From assembly GCA_963995505.1 (NCBI GenBank), contig OZ023180.1:16506689-16570688 (forward strand): 64,000 bases of DNA, in the 5' to 3' direction. The notes below the pieces were generated by a model. The model saw nothing but the letters and a program-made list of their open reading frames with translations. It had not been told where the DNA came from and searched no databases. Shown here in pieces: positions 1-10,383 of this stretch. This DNA comes from Hypericum androsaemum. Its lineage: Eukaryota; Streptophyta; Magnoliopsida; Malpighiales; Hypericaceae. The position numbers and the translations under genes were made by a program. Position 1 is the first letter of the stretch. Every line of letters begins with the position of its first letter.

Positions 1-735
1 CTACAAAATATACTCTTATATCCTATGCTACAAAACTGACCATTTGACATTCAGAAATAACAATTGTTTTAAAAGGAAAATAGCAGATACGATGTCTAAG
101 TCTCAGCCTCCCCACTTACCTCTGTAGTCTACTCATATCTCAAAAAGAAACTCTGAACATCTGCAGAGGGTAGATGTTCTGATTTTTAAAGGCAAATATT
201 TATTATTTGTTATATTTAGTATTAAAATAGCAAACAAGTTAAAATAACAAGTATTAAAAATCACAATTTCATCTAATACAAGTTAAAAATATTTTTCCCT
301 AAAAACACAATTTTTGGATGCACCGGCCATTTCAACTTTGAAATCAACCATGTTAAGTCGTTGACTACCGATTGAAACAGACCTCAAATTTAGACTCAAA
401 TCTGGTCCAACATTGGTCCTGATTCGTAGTTCAATTTATTCGACATCGATCTGACCACATTTTTTAAAACCATACTAACTCCACGAGAACCATTTCCACT
501 TTGCATTTGCACACCCAAAGGCCAAAGCAGCACACACCAAAATAACAAAAAGAAAACCTTAAAAAATTAAACAAAAAGAAAGGGGAAGTAGTAGTACTAC
601 TGTACTAGTACACCCCCACTGTCCACCCCACCAACCTTCCTCGCTCCCTCCTCCAGGAGAGTACACCCCATTATTTCCTATGAGCATGTTTTTTTAGTCC
701 ACCAAATCTCAATTCCCACCTCAAATCCCTTAAAA
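1..735. other. Intergenic / upstream region of the PDLP-like gene
   Basis: No coding region is supported. The last 150 bases before the ATG are C- and T-rich and probably include the promoter and leader of the downstream gene. A five-codon upstream ATG (about 679) is in the leader if transcription starts far enough upstream. No clear TATA box was assigned. Confidence 0.5.
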
Positions 736-1861
736 ATGGGTTTCTCCTCAAAACCCTTCCACCTCCACTTGCTCCTCATCCAAGCTCTCCTCTTCTTCAA
801 GTGGGCCCACTCAGGCACCGACACCACCACCCTGGTGTACAAAGGGTGCGCAAACCAGGCATTCCAGGACCCCAACGGAGTCTACTCCCAGGCCCTCTCA
901 GCCCTATTCGGGTCCCTGGTCTCCCAGTCCACCAAGACCAAGTTCTTCAAGACCACATCGGGTTCAGGCCAGTCCACCATCACCGGGCTCTTCCAATGCA
1001 GGGGCGACCTCTCCCTCCCCGACTGCTACAGCTGCGTCAGCAACCTCCCTGTCCTAACCGACAAGCTCTGCGGTCGGTCGGTGGCCGCAAGACTCCAGCT
1101 TTATGGGTGCTACCTCCTCTACGAGGTTGCCGGGTTCACCCAGGTCTCCGGGATGGAGATGCTCTTCAAGACATGTGGGTCCTCCAGCTCATCCGGGGGT
1201 GGGTTTGAGGAGAAGAGGGACACCGCGTTCAGCGCGGTGGCCACGGGTGTGGTTGCCGGCCATGGCTTCTTCACCACGAGGTATCAGGATGTGTATGTGT
1301 TGGGGCAATGTGAGGGGGATGTGGGGGACTCGGATTGCGGGGAGTGTGTTAAGGCAGCTTTCCAGAGGGCTCAGGTTGAGTGTGGCAACTCTGTCTCTGG
1401 CCAGATTTACTTGAACAAATGCTTCATTAGTTACGGCAACTCGCCCAATGGCGTCCCCAAGAGCTCCAGGTCGTCGTCCTCCTCGTCGTCTTCCCCTTCT
1501 TCGGGCTCTTATTCTTCGGGTAAAGTTTCGTGCTTTAAACCCAGTTTAGGCTGCTGCTTCCTGTTCCTCAGATTGGTTTTTGAAGTGTGTTTGTTTGTGT
1601 TGGTGGTGCAGGGACAGGGCAAAACACAGGGAAGACTGTGGCTATAATATTGGGAGGGGCAGCTGGTGTAGGGTTCTTGCTTATTTGCTTGATGTTTGCA
1701 AGGGGATTGATGAAGAAACATGATGGTATACTTTTTCAATTTCCCTTGTTGAGATCTGAGAATTGGAATTATGTGCCCTTTTGAACCCATTCATTCCCTG
1801 TTATTTGTTCATCCACCTGATTGCTCAAGACCTATTCATTTTCTTTTTTGCAGACTCTTGA
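736..1861 (+). CDS. PDLP: Plasmodesmata-located protein (double DUF26, type I membrane protein)
   Basis: Exons 736-1519, 1612-1725, 1854-1861 give a 301-residue protein. An N-terminal signal peptide is followed by two DUF26 (Gnk2-type) domains, each with the C-x8-C-x2-C signature (CRGDLSLPDCYSC and CEGDVGDSDCGEC), a serine-rich spacer, one membrane helix (VAIILGGAAGVGFLLICLMF) and a very short cytosolic tail ending KKHDDS. This is the architecture and length (about 300 residues) of plant PDLPs, which sit in plasmodesmata and regulate callose and cell-to-cell movement. There is no kinase domain, which separates it from cysteine-rich receptor kinases. The last coding exon is only 8 bases (phase-completing D, S, stop); the phases of all three exons agree. 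It is closest by tail and length to the PDLP6/7/8 group, from memory; the exact paralogue is uncertain. Confidence 0.9.
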
Positions 1862-2689
1862 GGAGAAAATTATGGTGTCTTGAGAGAGGAGCCAAATTTT
1901 GAGGAGGATTATTCTTTCTACATTCACTTTTTTTTTCTTCTGATATCTAGACTAGAGTAGGAAGGAAAATGAGCACAAAGTTTTGGTGAAGAAGGATAGG
2001 TGGTGATGTGAAGGAAGAATGATAGGGCCATGGAATCACAAAGGTGAAAAGAACAGAGCAAGGAGGAGGATGAGTGGATATTTGTCATCTTTGGATGGAT
2101 GACAAAATAGGGTTGAATTGGATGAATGAAATGGGGTATTGTATTGGCTTTTCTTTATTTTAACCATTGGCCATGTGAATGTTTGTCCCTTTCTCTTCCT
2201 TTTCTGCACACTGTTGCTGCTTCTCCCATTTTTCTTCACTATACTATAATGCTTTTCAGAAAAAAAAAAGTGATATTCCAAACCCCTCTCTCTCTCTCTC
2301 TGATCTGTGACATTGTCCACAGAGATACTGTTTATTATCTTGTGCATTTCTGGCATGGATTACTGCGTTGTTAACTGCCGTACTCACTCACTGTCACCCA
2401 GGAGTTTAATTGCAGATTTGACCATGTACGACTTCTTTAATTCAATGTTTAATCACACACTACCCAAGAATCGATTTTCTATTGCATCCTTCTTGAAATT
2501 CTAATTTTATTGATAGCCTAGGATGCATCTACTTTCCCAAGCTCATTAGTCATTATTAGTGATTAGGATTTTCCTAAGTTTTGAAAGTGTTACATTTGGT
2601 TTGTCTCTTATGAATACGAGGAATGGGTAGTTCATGAGCTTTTGGCTATGCATATAATAGTTTAGGTCGGAGGCATGTATGTTCTACTC
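1862..2689. other. 3' flank of PDLP-like gene
   Basis: Probable 3' UTR and intergenic sequence. It holds a short (TC)n run near 2287-2300. Small open frames here have no family resemblance and are not called. Confidence 0.5.
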
Positions 2690-2696
2690 TTTGTTT

Positions 2697-2993
2697 GGGG
2701 ATTTTTTCTGAAATGGGCAAAAAATATACATATTTTTCCTAAATAGGTAAAAAGTTATACATATTTCCTAAATAGGTTAAAAGATTTTTTAAAATAAAAA
2801 AAATTTGAATTTTTTTTTTGCCTATTTACGGAAAATATTTAGGGAATATGTATTACTAAATAGGTAAAAAGTTATACATATTTCCTAAATAGGTTATATT
2901 AAAAAATCTTTTAACCTATTTAGAGAATATGTATAACTTTTTGCCTATTTAGGGAAATATGTATATTTTTTGCCCATTTCAGAAAAAATCCCC
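2697..2993. mobile_element. Foldback MITE with near-perfect terminal inverted repeats
   Basis: A 297-base element starts GGGGATTTTTTCTGAAATGG and ends with its complement. The arms contain several direct copies of an AAATAGGTAAAAAGTTATAC-type block in both orientations. It is flanked by TTTGTTT at 2690-2696 and 2994-3000. The repeat could be read as up to 11 bases because GGGG follows both copies, so hAT-like (8) or Mutator-like (9-11) placement is open. It has no coding capacity. Confidence 0.8.
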
Positions 2994-3036
2994 TTTGTTT
3001 GGGGTGTTTAAATATCATGTTTTCGTTTTTGTTGAC

Positions 3037-3296
3037 TGTGATACCCCGTAAATGATATGTACTGTTTGAAACACCTTAAATGATTTGATTGGTACTATCC
3101 ATATCAACAAGGTGCACATTCTTTTCCGGCACACATCCTAAGAGAACTCTAAGGTTAAACACGTTTGGTCGGGAGTAGGATTATGATGGGTGACTTCCTG
3201 AGAAATTTCCGGGATGCGTGTGAGTGAGGACAAAACACGCTGGAAAAAACCCGTGTTGGTCTGTGGAGACAGTCGGTTGGATCACGGGGCGTTACA
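3037..3296 (+). mobile_element. Cassandra-like solo LTR carrying a 5S rRNA-derived segment
   Basis: About 260 bases start TGTGATACCCCG and end CGGGGCGTTACA, the TG...CA form of an LTR. The segment at about 3147-3220 resembles the 3' half of plant 5S rRNA (AGGTTAAACACG, GGGAGTAGGA, GATGGGTGAC), the hallmark of Cassandra terminal-repeat retrotransposons in miniature. The flanks TTGAC and TTGAT form an imperfect 5-base duplication. A related copy on the other strand is at 55148-55372, where the alignable part begins at a TGTTTAGAAAAG block, so the true 5' edge here could be 3063 instead of 3037. Confidence 0.65.
3147..3220 (+). repeat. 5S rRNA-like segment inside the LTR
   Basis: It corresponds to the internal-promoter and 3' half of plant 5S rRNA, with several substitutions. 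It is not a functional 5S gene: the 5' half is missing and it lies in an LTR. Confidence 0.6.
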
Positions 3297-5870
3297 TTGA
3301 TGGTAATATATTATTATTTTTTTATGCGGGCAAATGTATAATTAGTGTGCCTAACTAATTTTCATCACTATATGGATTTTCTTCGATGATCAAATGGCAT
3401 TGAAATTGCCGAAACTTCAAAATAATATTGTTAATCCGGAAAATTGAAAAAAAAATTATATTCGGATTTCAGAGCCAACCAAATTTGTAGATGGGGTTGG
3501 ATTCAGCGGGGACAAGACTTGTCCCCACTGAAATGGATCAAGTAATTTTGGTTATAAACACGTTTTTTATGAATGTGAGATCTCTAGACACGATTTTTAA
3601 TGAAATCTGATGATCCAAACGAAATCTCCTCTGTAGGGACGACTTTTATGTTGTCCCCACTCAATCCAAAACATTTATTTGTTAGATTCATCCTCTTCCG
3701 AAGTGGTGAAGTGATATCTGCTCACCATCTTGCACATCTAATAACGTATGACAAAAGGCTGCTAAAAAATTCAGCGAGCACCCTCATTTGGTACAAACAA
3801 TCATTTCATGTGATTTGGTGGTAACTGTCACTTATTTCATCCTGCCTACTTGCCTTTGCAGAGCATTTTATCTTATATTTTTATGAGAAGTGGTGCCTGA
3901 TAAGCACGTGGATGGCAATTTTATCCTAATTTTGTTCATTGTCATCTTTGTTTAAGCAATTTTCAAATGCATGGAGGCTCCAGAAATTCGATTAAACATC
4001 ATAATTTTAACTTTATCTCCGGGATTAAAGTTTAGGGATGATAAATTGCATCTTAATGCCAGTTAATAGAGTGACCCGAACAAAAAAGGTTCTTGAAGAA
4101 AAAGAAAGCACGTCAAGAGAAGATGTGCCAAAAACTGTAAAAGTGCGCGGGACTCGAAGCTACCATGAAACTAGAGATCCTAGAGCTAATAAAAAATATT
4201 TAGGTAATCAGTTTTGATTTGTTAACGTGCTATCCTATGATACAGAACCAATAACAACATGTTACTATATGAGTGAAGAGTGATTACCAAGTTCTTTACA
4301 ACTTTAATGAGATTTTTCTATAAACAAAGTTTTTCTTTAGGAAAAAAAGAAATTATAAAAAAAAGTTCTCTATAACTTTTTATTTAAATCCCCGCAAGGT
4401 AGCTTGTCCGGAAGGACTGGGCACTAATTAGAGTACCTTATGCGCTAATAGAAATTATCAAAATGTTTTAAAAGCCGACTTGAAATAGTTTATTCTCAAA
4501 TTCGGAATCGCTAATTAAACTGAAGATTTTGTATATAAATAATTTATTATGAATTATATTTATTATTAAAATATCATTTAATTCTAAAAATATTTTTAAA
4601 TTTGTAAATTTACAAGTAACAAACTCTTAATTTATTCCACATAAATTTAACAAAATTTAAAGAATATGTTTTCAATCTTTAAAGTTTAATTTGAACTTGT
4701 CAATGTAACCAATTCGACCGGTTTGGCTACCAGCCTTACCCCATTGTTTTTAGGCAATGAAAATTGAAATCGATTTTGTTTCTGCTCGGTTTAGCTGCAC
4801 ACAAACATTGACGCTCTTTTAGTATATACTGCAAATTGGACATGAACCTCAATTATAAAAACGAATTTTTTTTTTTAGAGAAGCGAATATTTCTTGTTGA
4901 CATTGAGCCGATGAGCTGTTCCCAGAGGAAGATGGGAGGAAGGGAGGGAGGTTCAACTATCTTGTCACCAGTCACCACACCGTCTCTCTTTTGTTTCTCT
5001 CAGTCCTCTCGCTTTGTATTTTTCCACTCATTGATTCGGCGTCTGCCAACTTTTCCAGCTTTGGAACTTAGGACAATTGATGACATCATCTCAGAGTACA
5101 TTTTCCAATAAGTTCATCCAAGTAATAGATAATGTGAATTTTATTACAGATATATTGAATTCGAACCCAATATAATTTAGTTACAGATGTATCAAATTTA
5201 AACCCAATATAACCCATGACGACTGTCACGTTCCACTATGGATTTTTCATAAACATTGTAGTAGATGAGCAATTTCATGCTCTGGACAAGAAAATAATCA
5301 GTAACCGATGAGCAATTTCATGCTCTGGACGAGGAACTAGTTCAAAGCTGAGTACAATTGAACTTATAAATAGATATCACTCTTCAACAGTCTAAAGTTT
5401 ATTTTCGAAGCTCAAACTTAAAGCTTTAATTAAATCAAACATTTTTTTTTGTTATTTGAACCAACTCAGCTCCGGTTATAGATTCAGTTGTTTGGAACAT
5501 GGGATCGGAGATGGGTTCCTATCCCTCGTAAAAAAGGAACAGTTGGTCGATTCGATTACGAGTAGAAGAGGCTCCCGGATGAAAACGGAAGAAATGTTCA
5601 ACCGAAGTAGACGACGGCATCAATTGCATTTTCTCATTTTGCTTTTTTTTTTATAATTAATTTTTGATATTCAGAGTCGAATAGTGTCAAACCCTATTTC
5701 AAGAGTGTTTCTCTCAATATTGTAACAGCATTGTTTTTTACATTTGTGAGACTTTAACAACTAATTTAAGTGAATCCAATTCTCTCTGAACAACTTCTAT
5801 TGGTTTTATTTTGCTTACTTATCAAATAAGAAAATCAAGCGATCCGTTATGATGCACCAATTTGGGGTTG
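3297..5870. other. AT-rich intergenic sequence
   Basis: No gene is supported. The region includes a 28-base direct repeat (GATGAGCAATTTCATGCTCT..., 5264 and 5307) and AT-rich, degenerate sequence. Small open frames at 3600, 4836 and 5456 have no recognisable family. Confidence 0.45.
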
Positions 5871-5874
5871 GTAA

Positions 5875-6400
5875 AAAAAGACAGATGATATGCCAAATAT
5901 GACCTATCAAAGAAAGGCTACGAAGATGCTGCAGAATTTGCAGCAAAGGGACCTGCATAATATTTCACAACAATTTGGCTTCATTGTGTGGCAAATTTGG
6001 TTAGCAAGAAACCAACACCATATTGAGGAAGTGAAGCCGGATCCTGCCTCAACTTGGAGAAGATGTAGTACCAAAAGTCTGGAGTATAGAAATCTTAGGA
6101 CTAACTAGACAGATATCTACTGCTGATTGCTGGAGGCCACCTGATGCGGATACAATCAAAGTGAACATTGATGCCTCTTGGGTTTCATGTTCGGAGGTCT
6201 CAGGTTTGGCATGGGCAGCAAGAAACCATCTGGGCTGCCTGATTGATGCTAAAACAGCTGTGGTTACAACTGAGACGGCCATGGAAGCCGAGTTGAAGGC
6301 CATCCAAGCGGCAACTAAGTTCGTAGTGATCAATCTACCTCTTAGTTGCACTTTGATGGAATTCGAATGGGGGCCCTTTTGGACAATGTAGTAGATTGTC
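5875..6400 (+). pseudogene. Degenerate LINE 3' end (zf-RVT / RNase H-like fragment)
   Basis: Two adjacent open stretches in different frames resemble the C-terminus of plant L1-type non-LTR polyproteins. The first (5890-6108) has FGFIVWQIWLARN, typical of the zinc-binding reverse-transcriptase domain. The second (6161-6391) has VNIDASW, AWAARNHLGC and EAELKAIQAA, typical of the RVT_3 RNase H-like domain, with the first Asp and the Glu kept. A one-base frame change lies between them and the third catalytic Asp is lost. There is no upstream reverse transcriptase, so this is a 5'-truncated dead copy. Confidence 0.7.
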
Positions 6401-8440
6401 GACCACGTGATCTCGAGAATTTTATATTGTACGACTCCTATGATTAATGAAGTTCTAGCTTTTAATCTTTTTTTTAAGGGTACGAAGGGATCCAAAGTTA
6501 TTACTCTGCGCAGCAGGAGACCAACCATCTGAGAGATGGGTGCTGGTCTCCTTCCTTTGCTGGCATCCAAAGCCAAGGAGTTCCGTGCCTTTACAATTCC
6601 AAGGAAAACGCACCTTTTGATGCTCTGTTTGGTCCGTCAATGTCGGTCCTTTCCGTACATGTCGTGTATTCAAGGTGGGATTGAATAGTGACAGTAATAA
6701 GTGGAGCAGCATAACAGAGACAGTTGATTTAGTGAGGACAAACGCACTTGAACATAGGACTTGGAAACTTCCCACGGGGGACGGGGCATTTTTGGTATTG
6801 GATCGCATGAATAACTCTCAAATTTCGGTTTTTCCACTTCTTTTTCCTCAGCCTGGTCAAAATTAGAACACAAAACATAATACACGCTCTAAATTAATTT
6901 CGGTCAATCTCTCATTCAACTTGTTTGACATTTTCTTTGCTTTGAATGAGTAAATGAATCGTTGATACTAAAAGCTAGATCCCATATACGCTGCGCTACG
7001 GACAATGCTACATCATGCAACAATCGGTGGTACACTTTGCTGCAAGCCGGAGTACAATATGCAACGAGTTGTGATACGCGATGCATCGAGCAGTGGTACA
7101 CAATGCAACGAGCGGAGCGGTGGTAAGCAAATAGCATCGGGCGGGAGATCAAAATTTCCAAGAGGAGCAATTTTTTCATAGATCACCTCGTTATCTAATA
7201 ATGCAAAAGCAATACTACAGGTTAAACACACTCAGCTTTTGCTTTGACATATTGTAACTTGCCGCAACAACCAACCCAAGATCTAGTAGCCCAGATGAAG
7301 ATGCAAAAGACGAAGAAAAACGAGAAGATAAAAACTGTCATGTAAAAGTGTCTGGGTTTTCAATCCACACGACACCAGCAATATCCCTAGTTGCAGTTGT
7401 CAGCTGTCCATGTTGAGAAGAACTTGGTTTCACTGAATTAGTGAAAGGTAGGTTTTCTATAAGCAAAGCGAGCACTCGACACAAATTAAGCAGACAAACA
7501 GAACTCCCACCGCATCACAACTTGCGTAGGTCAGAACTTTGCAACAATTTTCTAAAACCATCAGTGCAGGGAAAAAAATAAATCTGCAGACTCTAGCCAG
7601 TCCAGAGGTGAGAAATTGCAAGAAGTACAAGCAACTAGGGAGCCCCTAAACGACTTGTATAGGCCACATCATCAACAGTGGAGGCTTATCAGCGGAAGCT
7701 TGCACGGCGCTGATAACCTATAGAAGCTTGCTATGATTGTCTACAACCATGAGCGTGGTAGGAATGCGAATCAGATTCTTGCTGGCACAGAATCGAGAGG
7801 ATAGAAAGAAAACAAAACGAGAATTGATCTGGCTACAAGAAGAAGCTCTATTGTGTGGCAGCCAGCAACAAAAACTACTCAATAGGGTACATAAGAACAA
7901 TAAACAAGGCTGAAGGCTTCACAAGTACCCGACTATTTTTTGGCCCTTCCCTAGACGACCCTAATGTGAAGTTCTAGTGGATTGTGCAACAAGAACATAC
8001 GCACAGATTGCACATTCACACCGAGCTCAACAAAAACAATATCTAACATGAAAGTTTCCCGCGATTTATTTTTCTCATTGATGGGTCATTACTTTAGCAA
8101 CCCAGTGGTAACATAGACAAAACCAGTCACTTACTAATGATGCAAAGTTCATCGAAATCCCTCACATCCAATGCTACCTTCTATGAACCCTAGGCCGAAA
8201 TGATCACCGATGTCAAAAAACTGAATCGAAAATGCAGTAGAAGCAATAACCCCAAAGCAAAATGTTCCTTCATGAAATGGATCAACAGAACCCGTTCACT
8301 TAATCCTTTGATTTGACCTACCGTCACCAACAGTAAAACGCGAATAACTGATCAAAAGCAGAATAGAGAGAAAGAAAGAGAGCTCAATCTACACTCGAAC
8401 CGAGGCACCTGTAGCGAGGACTCCGAGGAGGGGTTTGAAA
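6401..8440. other. Intergenic region; downstream part likely 3' UTR of the import-receptor gene
   Basis: No coding region is supported. Sequence at about 6990-7140 has loosely repeated GCAACGAG/GGTACAC-type words. The part next to 8440 probably belongs to the 3' UTR of the minus-strand gene ending at 8441. Confidence 0.4.
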
Positions 8441-8752
8441 TCACTTGAGAGGGGTGGGGGGAGGGGGGCCGAGGAGGCTCTGCTGTTGGAGCTCGAGCTC
8501 GGTGAACTGCTGCTCGCGGTCCATCTCGATGATGAGCGGGACCACCAGGACCAGAAAAGTGGTCCCCGCTATCCACGCTGCCTTCCCCGTGCTCTTCGCC
8601 AGCCTCTTCGCCACGTACCCGGCCTCCCCGGCCGCCTCCCTCGCCTTGCCGACCACCGCCGACTCCGAAAGGCTCCGGTTAATCCTCACAAGGATCCCCG
8701 CATCACCGCGTCCTCCGCCGCCGATCGGCTTCTTCCCCGCCGACGATGACAT
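8441..8752 (-). CDS. TOM9-2: Mitochondrial import receptor subunit TOM9-2 (plant TOM22)
   Basis: A single-exon 103-residue protein. The start is placed at the internal ATG at 8752 (MSSSAGKKPIGG) because plant TOM9 proteins are about 95-105 residues and begin here; the 51 upstream in-frame residues do not look like the family. The conserved core carries SLSESAVVGKAREAAGEAG, then one membrane segment (TGKAAWIAGTTFLVLVVPLII) and a short acidic and glutamine-rich tail (MDREQQFTELELQQQ). Plant TOM22 lacks the long acidic cytosolic receptor domain of fungi, as here. It is anchored in the outer mitochondrial membrane and organises the TOM translocase. GC content is much higher than in the flanks. 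An inverted-repeat element begins about 190 bp upstream of the ATG. Confidence 0.92.
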   Translation of the reverse strand: MSSSAGKKPIGGGGRGDAGILVRINRSLSESAVVGKAREAAGEAGYVAKRLAKSTGKAAWIAGTTFLVLVVPLIIEMDREQQFTELELQQQSLLGPPPPTPLK

Positions 8753-8945
8753 TCTCCTCGCGCTAGGGATTTGGGGACGAGCAAGGGTTTTGGTTTCGTT
8801 GGGGGTTTTTCGGGGTGTTACAACAGGGAGATGTCGTTCGCTTGTTGCTGGTAATTTACTCTTTAGCGCCTTTATATCATCCTTATTGTTAATATGGTCT
8901 GCCAAATTCCGTAGTTTTCAATTCAGGCCGTTCATTTCAGTTTGG

Positions 8946-9968
8946 AATAAAGGCCAAATAAGCTCCTGTATTTCCTCAAAAGGGTCACATAAGTTCCAGT
9001 ACTTGAAAGTAACTTACATAAGCCATTGTACTTCTCAAAATAGGTCACATAACACCCCGAGAGTATTTTTCCGGTCACCGGCGACACACATCAGCTGACT
9101 TAGCGTCCTTGTCATATTAAAAAAAGAAAAGGGAAAGCCATAGAAGAGGGGAAGGGAACGAACCACATACAAGAAAAGTCGTACACATATAAAGCGATTA
9201 GCTTACATGTGAAGTAAAACGTGATTAATCCTCATTACTTGAATTTTTAATTATTTTTGGCGAGCGGAAACACTTTTTATGTGAATGAAGAGTAAAACAG
9301 CGGAAGAATAGTAAGAGTGAGTAGGTTTTCGACCCCCAACCAAAACCCTAAAATCCGATTATGTTCCACCTTGATGACCTCGGTGCCTCACGGTGGGGCT
9401 AGGATCTCCGACCTCAACGAAACAGCGACGTCGAGGGACAACACGACCTCCAACCTCCTGCAACTCATCCCAGTTCAAGTCCTCCGAGTCTATTATTGTA
9501 TGATAATTGTCTCGTAACTCATTCTGTCGAGTCTATTACTGTATGATAATTGTCTCCTTTTTAAAAGTATTTAGTGCGTGTTGTAACATTTTAAGTAAAT
9601 TAGTGGTAAACATTATTTTTTTGTGCTGTCATTTTAAAACAGTCTGGTTCGAACAAGAGAATCCTGGAATCTAATTCAACTAGTAACAAGTTGCATAAAA
9701 ATACAGGAGATGAGGTTGAAGAGACGGGTTGAATGAGGAGGTTTTTTAAGGGTATATCTGCCATGACTTGAAAACCTGATGATGTGGCATTTTTTTAATG
9801 ACAAGGATGCCACGTTAGCTAATGATGTGTAGTTGGTGATCGAAAAAATGCTATCAGAAATTTATGTGACTCATTTGGAGAAGTACAAGATTTTATGTGA
9901 GCCACTTTCAAGTACAGAGACTTATGCGACCATTTTGAGCAAATAGATGAGTTTATTTAACCTTTATT
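8946..9968. mobile_element. Non-autonomous inverted-repeat element upstream of TOM9-2
   Basis: Terminal arms of roughly 170-190 bases (8946-9125 and about 9775-9968) are complementary: AATAAAGGCCAAATAAGC at the left matches the complement of the right end, and CACATAA...GTACTTCTC and CCTTGTCAT blocks recur in inverted order. The interior has no supported gene. No clean target duplication was found. Long arms and no coding capacity suggest a Mutator-like non-autonomous element. The arms differ by many substitutions, so it is not recent. Confidence 0.7.
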
Positions 9969-10383
9969 GTTTTCAATTTTTAACAAGAAAGAACATTTGA
10001 CACCAATAGTTATTAGAGAGTCTAGAATAGGGGATTATCTTCTAGTCCCTTTCGATCCGACCAATTAATAATCGAATTTGCGACTGAATGTTAGAATATC
10101 ATCCACTAGACGAATAACTCATCAACTACTTTGATCTTTCTGCAAGCTTATTAACACTTTTTGTGTTTGTTTTGGACAAAGAAGAAATTGATCATATTGA
10201 AAGCAAAAATGTTGGTGGATAATCCATTGAATTTACTTTGGTACCTAGTTGGAATTTATAGTTCCACTATTGTTTCAATCCTTAGTCCTCGAATTTACAA
10301 TGTTTCACCCATCAACCATACATATTATTTAGTTTTCCATCTTCCAATGGCCGAGCGTTAATGCTGGTGTAATGGATCAAACA
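9969..10383. other. Intergenic spacer
   Basis: AT-rich, no gene seen. The part next to 10384 is the likely 3' UTR of the minus-strand methyltransferase gene. Confidence 0.45.

Noticed and set aside
3147..3220. A 5S rRNA gene
   Set aside because: Only the 3' half is present, diverged, inside an LTR.
6670..6866. Possible F-box/kelch gene fragment (WKLPTGDG region)
   Set aside because: Too short and without a second supporting motif.
8435..9098. Plus-strand open frames over the TOM9-2 gene
   Set aside because: They are antisense shadows of a high-GC coding region; the minus-strand frame matches a known family and these do not.
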